This document shows, piece by piece, positions 6,715 through 9,378 of a DNA stretch of 9,378 nt. Under the pieces are notes generated by a model, which saw nothing but the letters and a program-made list of their open reading frames with translations, was not told the DNA's origin and did no database searches. Source of the DNA: Dehalococcoidia bacterium LH_S1 (GTDB lineage: Bacteria > Chloroflexota > Dehalococcoidia > SZUA-161 > SpSt-899); the NCBI GenBank assembly GCA_023660035.1, contig JAGXOF010000033.1:1-9378 (forward strand), written 5' to 3'. A program made the translations under genes and the position numbers. The first letter of the stretch is position 1. Each line of letters opens with the position of its first letter.

Positions 6715-6731
6715 GTGACTGTCTGCTCCTT
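6692..6731 (-). terminator. intrinsic terminator of clpC
   Basis: On the minus strand AAGGAGCAG (6731-6723) and CAGT (6721-6718) pair with ACTG (6709-6706) and CTGCTCCTT (6704-6696), leaving an 8-nt loop and a single A-C mismatch (6722/6705). The T-run TTTTT (6697-6693) follows on that strand, overlapping the base of the stem. It lies about 50 nt after the clpC stop and 26 nt before the radA start, so it should end most clpC transcripts or limit read-through into radA. Confidence 0.85.
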
Positions 6732-6782
6732 AAGCGTTCATCATCCTGGAAGATGGGGCAAAGTATCCCCTATGTATATCCT

Positions 6783-9254
6783 CTAGGCGGCTGGTAAGCT
6801 GGCGACGGAGGCATTCCGGAATACAATCTCATCGCCCTGGCGGTCGATTTCCACCACGTCATTGGCCTGGAAATCGCCTTGGAGTATCTTTTCCGAGAGG
6901 GGATCCTCAACCATGGTCTGAATCGCCCTCTTCAGAGGTCGAGCGCCAAAGCTGGGATCAAACCCTTTCTCGTGCAAAAACTCCTTCGCTGCTGCAGTCG
7001 CAGTAAGGTCGATTCCCTGCTCCATAAGACGTGACCTCACTTGCGAGAGCATCAAGTCCACGATTTGCAGTACATGTTCTTTGGTAAGCAAATGGAACAC
7101 AACTGTGCCATCAAGACGATTGATAAACTCCGGACGGAAGTTCTTCTTCACTTCTCCCATGAGTTTATCTCGCATCTTCTCATGTGAGACCTTAATGGCC
7201 TTTTGTTCGTCACTCCGGCTCACGAAACCGATATTGCTCTCTTTCTTGATAGTTTCGCTGCCGATGTTACTGGTCATCACTATGATCGTATTACGGAAGT
7301 CCACGTGCCTTCCATTGGCATCCGTAAGCCGTCCGTCGTCGAAGATTTGCAACAGGATATTAAAGACGTCCGGATGGGCCTTTTCGATTTCGTCCAGGAG
7401 TATAGCCGAGTAGGGTTTTCTTCTCACCGTCTCAGTGAGTTGACCTCCCTCCTCATAGCCGACGTAGCCCGGTGGAGCACCCACCAGCCGTGATACAGAG
7501 TGCCTCTCCATGTACTCCGACATGTCCAGTCTAACCAGCGCATCCTCGCTTCCGAACATGAATTCTGCCAGAGCACGAACCAGCTCCGTCTTTCCTACAC
7601 CTGTAGGCCCAAGGAAGGTAAAAATACCTACAGGTCTTCGTGGGTCTTTCAACCCTGCCCGGGATCTTCTCACAGCCTTGGAGATCAGATTGATAGCCTC
7701 ATCCTGCCCAACAATTCGGTTGTGTAAGACCTCTTCCATCTTAAGCAGGCGGCTAGTTTCATCGCTCGCTAGCTTCGTAACCGGGACACCTGTCCACATG
7801 CCAACGACCTCTGCGATGTTGTCCTCTGTTACCTCTATTTGCTCGCTTACCTGTTCCCCTTTCCACTCCTCTTCGGATTGTTTGATCCTATCCTCTAATT
7901 TCACTTCGCGGTCACGAAGCTCGGCTGCGTATTCGTATTGTTGATTCGAAATTGCTTGCTCTTTTTCCTTGCGAACCTTTTCCAGAGCTTTGTTCAGTTC
8001 AGCCGTTGGCAGCGGCGGTGTTTGATGTTTAATCCGCACACGAGATGCTGCTTCATCCACTACATCTATGGCCTTGTCCGGCAAAGCTCGTCCTGAGATG
8101 TAACGGGATGCCAGCGATGCGGCTCTCGTGAGGGCCTTGTCAGTTATTTGCAGGCCATGATGCTCCTCGTAACGTGACTTTACCCCTCGCAGGATTTCAA
8201 CCGTATCCTCTACTGATGGTTCCTCAACCAGTATGGTCTGGAAGCGACGTTCCAGGGCAGCATCCTTTTCTATGTGTTTGCGATAATCATCTGCCGTAGT
8301 TGCCCCGATGATCTGAATCTCACCTCGTGCTAAAGATGGCTTCAAGATATTCGAAGCATCGACAGCACCCTCGGCAGCACCAGCACCATGAAGGGTGTGG
8401 ATCTCATCGATAAAGAGTATGCAGTTCCCTGCCTGTTTAATTTCGGAAATGACTTTCTTTAGTCTCTCTTCAAATTCGCCGCGATATTTTGTACCAGCAA
8501 CGAGTGCTCCTATATCAAGATTAAGGAGCCGTCGATCACGCAGGCTCTCAGGAACATTGCCCACTGCGATGGCATGTGCCACTGCTTCGGCCACAGCTGT
8601 TTTCCCGACACCAGCTTCTCCTATAACAACAGGATTGTTTTTGGTACGGCGGCTAAGCACCTGAATTACTCGTTCCTGCTCTTTCTCTCGGCCGATGACA
8701 GGATCGAGCTTACCTGCTATCGCGGCAGCGGTTAGATCCGTAGCCAATTGATCCAGAGTGGGTGTTTTGCTGGCAGTTCGAGATGTTGTTCCAGCACGGC
8801 GCTGTGATGTCCCCTCCCTAAGGACCCGTGTTACCTCTTCCCTGGTTTTATCAAGACTCACTCCGAGGCTTTCCAAGACGCCAGCAGCTACACCCTCACC
8901 TTCCCGGAGCAAACCGAGAAGCAGGTGTTCAGTTCCGATATAGCTGTGATTTAATTGTTTTGCCTCGTCGACTGCTAACTCAATTACCTTTTTAGCTCGT
9001 GGGGTTAGACCTATTTCGCCTTGGCTTTTGCTTTCCCCACGGCCAATAATGAACTCAACTGCAGTTCTGACTTTGGAGGGCTCAACGCCAAGGTTGCCCA
9101 ACACCTTTGTGGCAACACCACTTCCCTCACTGACCATACCAAGGAGGATATGCTCGGTACTGATATAGTTGTGATTAAATTGCTGTGCCTCTTCTTGAGC
9201 TAGTGCAAGAACCTTTCGCGCTCTTTCGGTGAATTTATCAAAACGGCTAGACAT
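6783..9254 (-). CDS. clpC: ClpC, ATP-dependent Clp protease ATP-binding subunit (823 aa)
   Basis: ClpC is a hexameric AAA+ unfoldase that feeds damaged or tagged proteins into the ClpP peptidase and also controls regulators, including competence factors in some bacteria. Two Clp_N repeats occupy residues ~5-145. AAA+ domain 1 has Walker A GEAGVGKTA (212-220), Walker B CILFIDEIH (278-286) and the arginine-finger region ALERRF (333-338). A UVR motif in the coiled middle region (~422-458, with Q-Y-E-Y-A-A-E-L-R-D) marks it as ClpC rather than ClpA or ClpB. AAA+ domain 2 has Walker A GPTGVGKTE (549-557), Walker B AILLDEIEK (617-625), the ClpP-docking loop tripeptide IGF (675-677) and sensor 2 GARPLKR (770-776). 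Length and motifs are complete. ATG 9254 follows AGGGGG with a 4-nt spacer. It is transcribed from the promoter at 9288-9316 and ended by the terminator at 6692-6731. Confidence 0.97.
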   Translation of the reverse strand: MSSRFDKFTERARKVLALAQEEAQQFNHNYISTEHILLGMVSEGSGVATKVLGNLGVEPSKVRTAVEFIIGRGESKSQGEIGLTPRAKKVIELAVDEAKQLNHSYIGTEHLLLGLLREGEGVAAGVLESLGVSLDKTREEVTRVLREGTSQRRAGTTSRTASKTPTLDQLATDLTAAAIAGKLDPVIGREKEQERVIQVLSRRTKNNPVVIGEAGVGKTAVAEAVAHAIAVGNVPESLRDRRLLNLDIGALVAGTKYRGEFEERLKKVISEIKQAGNCILFIDEIHTLHGAGAAEGAVDASNILKPSLARGEIQIIGATTADDYRKHIEKDAALERRFQTILVEEPSVEDTVEILRGVKSRYEEHHGLQITDKALTRAASLASRYISGRALPDKAIDVVDEAASRVRIKHQTPPLPTAELNKALEKVRKEKEQAISNQQYEYAAELRDREVKLEDRIKQSEEEWKGEQVSEQIEVTEDNIAEVVGMWTGVPVTKLASDETSRLLKMEEVLHNRIVGQDEAINLISKAVRRSRAGLKDPRRPVGIFTFLGPTGVGKTELVRALAEFMFGSEDALVRLDMSEYMERHSVSRLVGAPPGYVGYEEGGQLTETVRRKPYSAILLDEIEKAHPDVFNILLQIFDDGRLTDANGRHVDFRNTIIVMTSNIGSETIKKESNIGFVSRSDEQKAIKVSHEKMRDKLMGEVKKNFRPEFINRLDGTVVFHLLTKEHVLQIVDLMLSQVRSRLMEQGIDLTATAAAKEFLHEKGFDPSFGARPLKRAIQTMVEDPLSEKILQGDFQANDVVEIDRQGDEIVFRNASVASLPAA

Positions 9255-9258
9255 CTTG

Positions 9259-9264
9259 CCCCCT
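9259..9264 (-). promoter_or_regulatory. ribosome binding site of clpC
   Basis: The minus strand reads AGGGGG, then CAAG, then ATG 9254. Together with the promoter about 35 nt further upstream, it supports the chosen clpC start and a short leader of roughly 25 nt. Confidence 0.6.
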
Positions 9265-9287
9265 ACACCTGTGTTTTACCTGCTTAT

Positions 9288-9316
9288 ATTATACGCCGCC
9301 TGAGCTAAAAGGTCAA
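9288..9316 (-). promoter_or_regulatory. sigma-70-type promoter of clpC
   Basis: The minus strand has TTGACC (9316-9311), a 17-nt spacer and a perfect TATAAT (9293-9288). The predicted start site is around 9281, giving a leader of about 26 nt before clpC. The -35 box lies within TTTGACC, which read on the plus strand is GGTCAAA, one half of the CtsR heat-shock operator. No second half in tandem and no CIRCE element are present, so repression by CtsR or HrcA is not supported. Confidence 0.8.
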
Positions 9317-9378
9317 AGTCGAGTCTCTTCCAATACAAAATGGGCCTGGAGGAGATATCGATTTCCAAAAGGAAATGG

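Noticed and set aside
7510..7944. 144-codon plus-strand open frame, and similar ones at 7081-7413 and 8395-8664
   Set aside because: They are antisense to clpC, low in complexity (Ser-rich), with no family resemblance; they arise from clpC codon composition.
9255..9378. CIRCE (HrcA) or full CtsR operator before clpC
   Set aside because: No TTAGCACTC/GAGTGCTAA inverted repeat and only one GGTCAAA heptad are present.
1..9378. CRISPR array, tRNA/rRNA gene, toxin-antitoxin, phage defence or biosynthetic cluster
   Set aside because: No regularly spaced repeats, no cloverleaf or rRNA-like stretches, and all minus-strand coding space is taken by well-known chromosomal genes.

Overview
The window reads as an ordinary bacterial chromosome segment of medium GC, with the damaged end of an insertion sequence at its left edge. 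All intact genes lie on the minus strand. The protein set (ClpC with a UVR linker, RadA next to clpC, ComEA/ComEC, a 397-residue ArgG) fits a Gram-positive-type or Chloroflexota lineage. My best guess is Dehalococcoidia or a relative, but this rests on general protein flavour and was not checked by a search.

Layout from left to right. (1) 1-~502: the 3' end of an IS element on the plus strand, holding the C-terminal part of a DDE integrase-type transposase and two 13-bp direct repeats at its end. (2) ~525-635: the last ~36 codons of an AMP-forming acyl-CoA synthetase/ligase on the plus strand, cut off from the rest of its gene by the IS. (3) 3842 down to 671, minus strand: a tightly coupled competence operon, comEA, comEC and a small DUF167/YggU gene, joined by TAATG and ATGA overlaps. 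(4) 3843-4071: a 229-bp intergenic region holding a degenerate, nested inverted repeat of about 150 bp. (5) 5265 down to 4072: argG, argininosuccinate synthase. (6) 6666 down to 5311: radA, a DNA repair/recombination ATPase. (7) 9254 down to 6783: clpC, the AAA+ unfoldase of the ClpCP protease, with a clear sigma-70-type promoter at 9288-9316 and a strong intrinsic terminator at 6692-6731.

Transcription probably starts upstream of clpC and largely stops at the terminator. radA and argG, 45 nt apart, then follow, from their own promoter or by read-through. comEA-comEC-yggU forms a separate unit. The clpC-radA pairing matches the conserved order known from Firmicutes (ctsR-mcsA-mcsB-clpC-radA), but no ctsR or mcsAB is visible here. 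Functionally the window combines protein quality control, recombination repair, DNA uptake and arginine synthesis.

I looked for an undescribed system and found none. The best second-look items are the nested inverted repeat between argG and comEA, the IS disruption of the synthetase gene, and the clpC terminator that leaves almost no room for a radA promoter.
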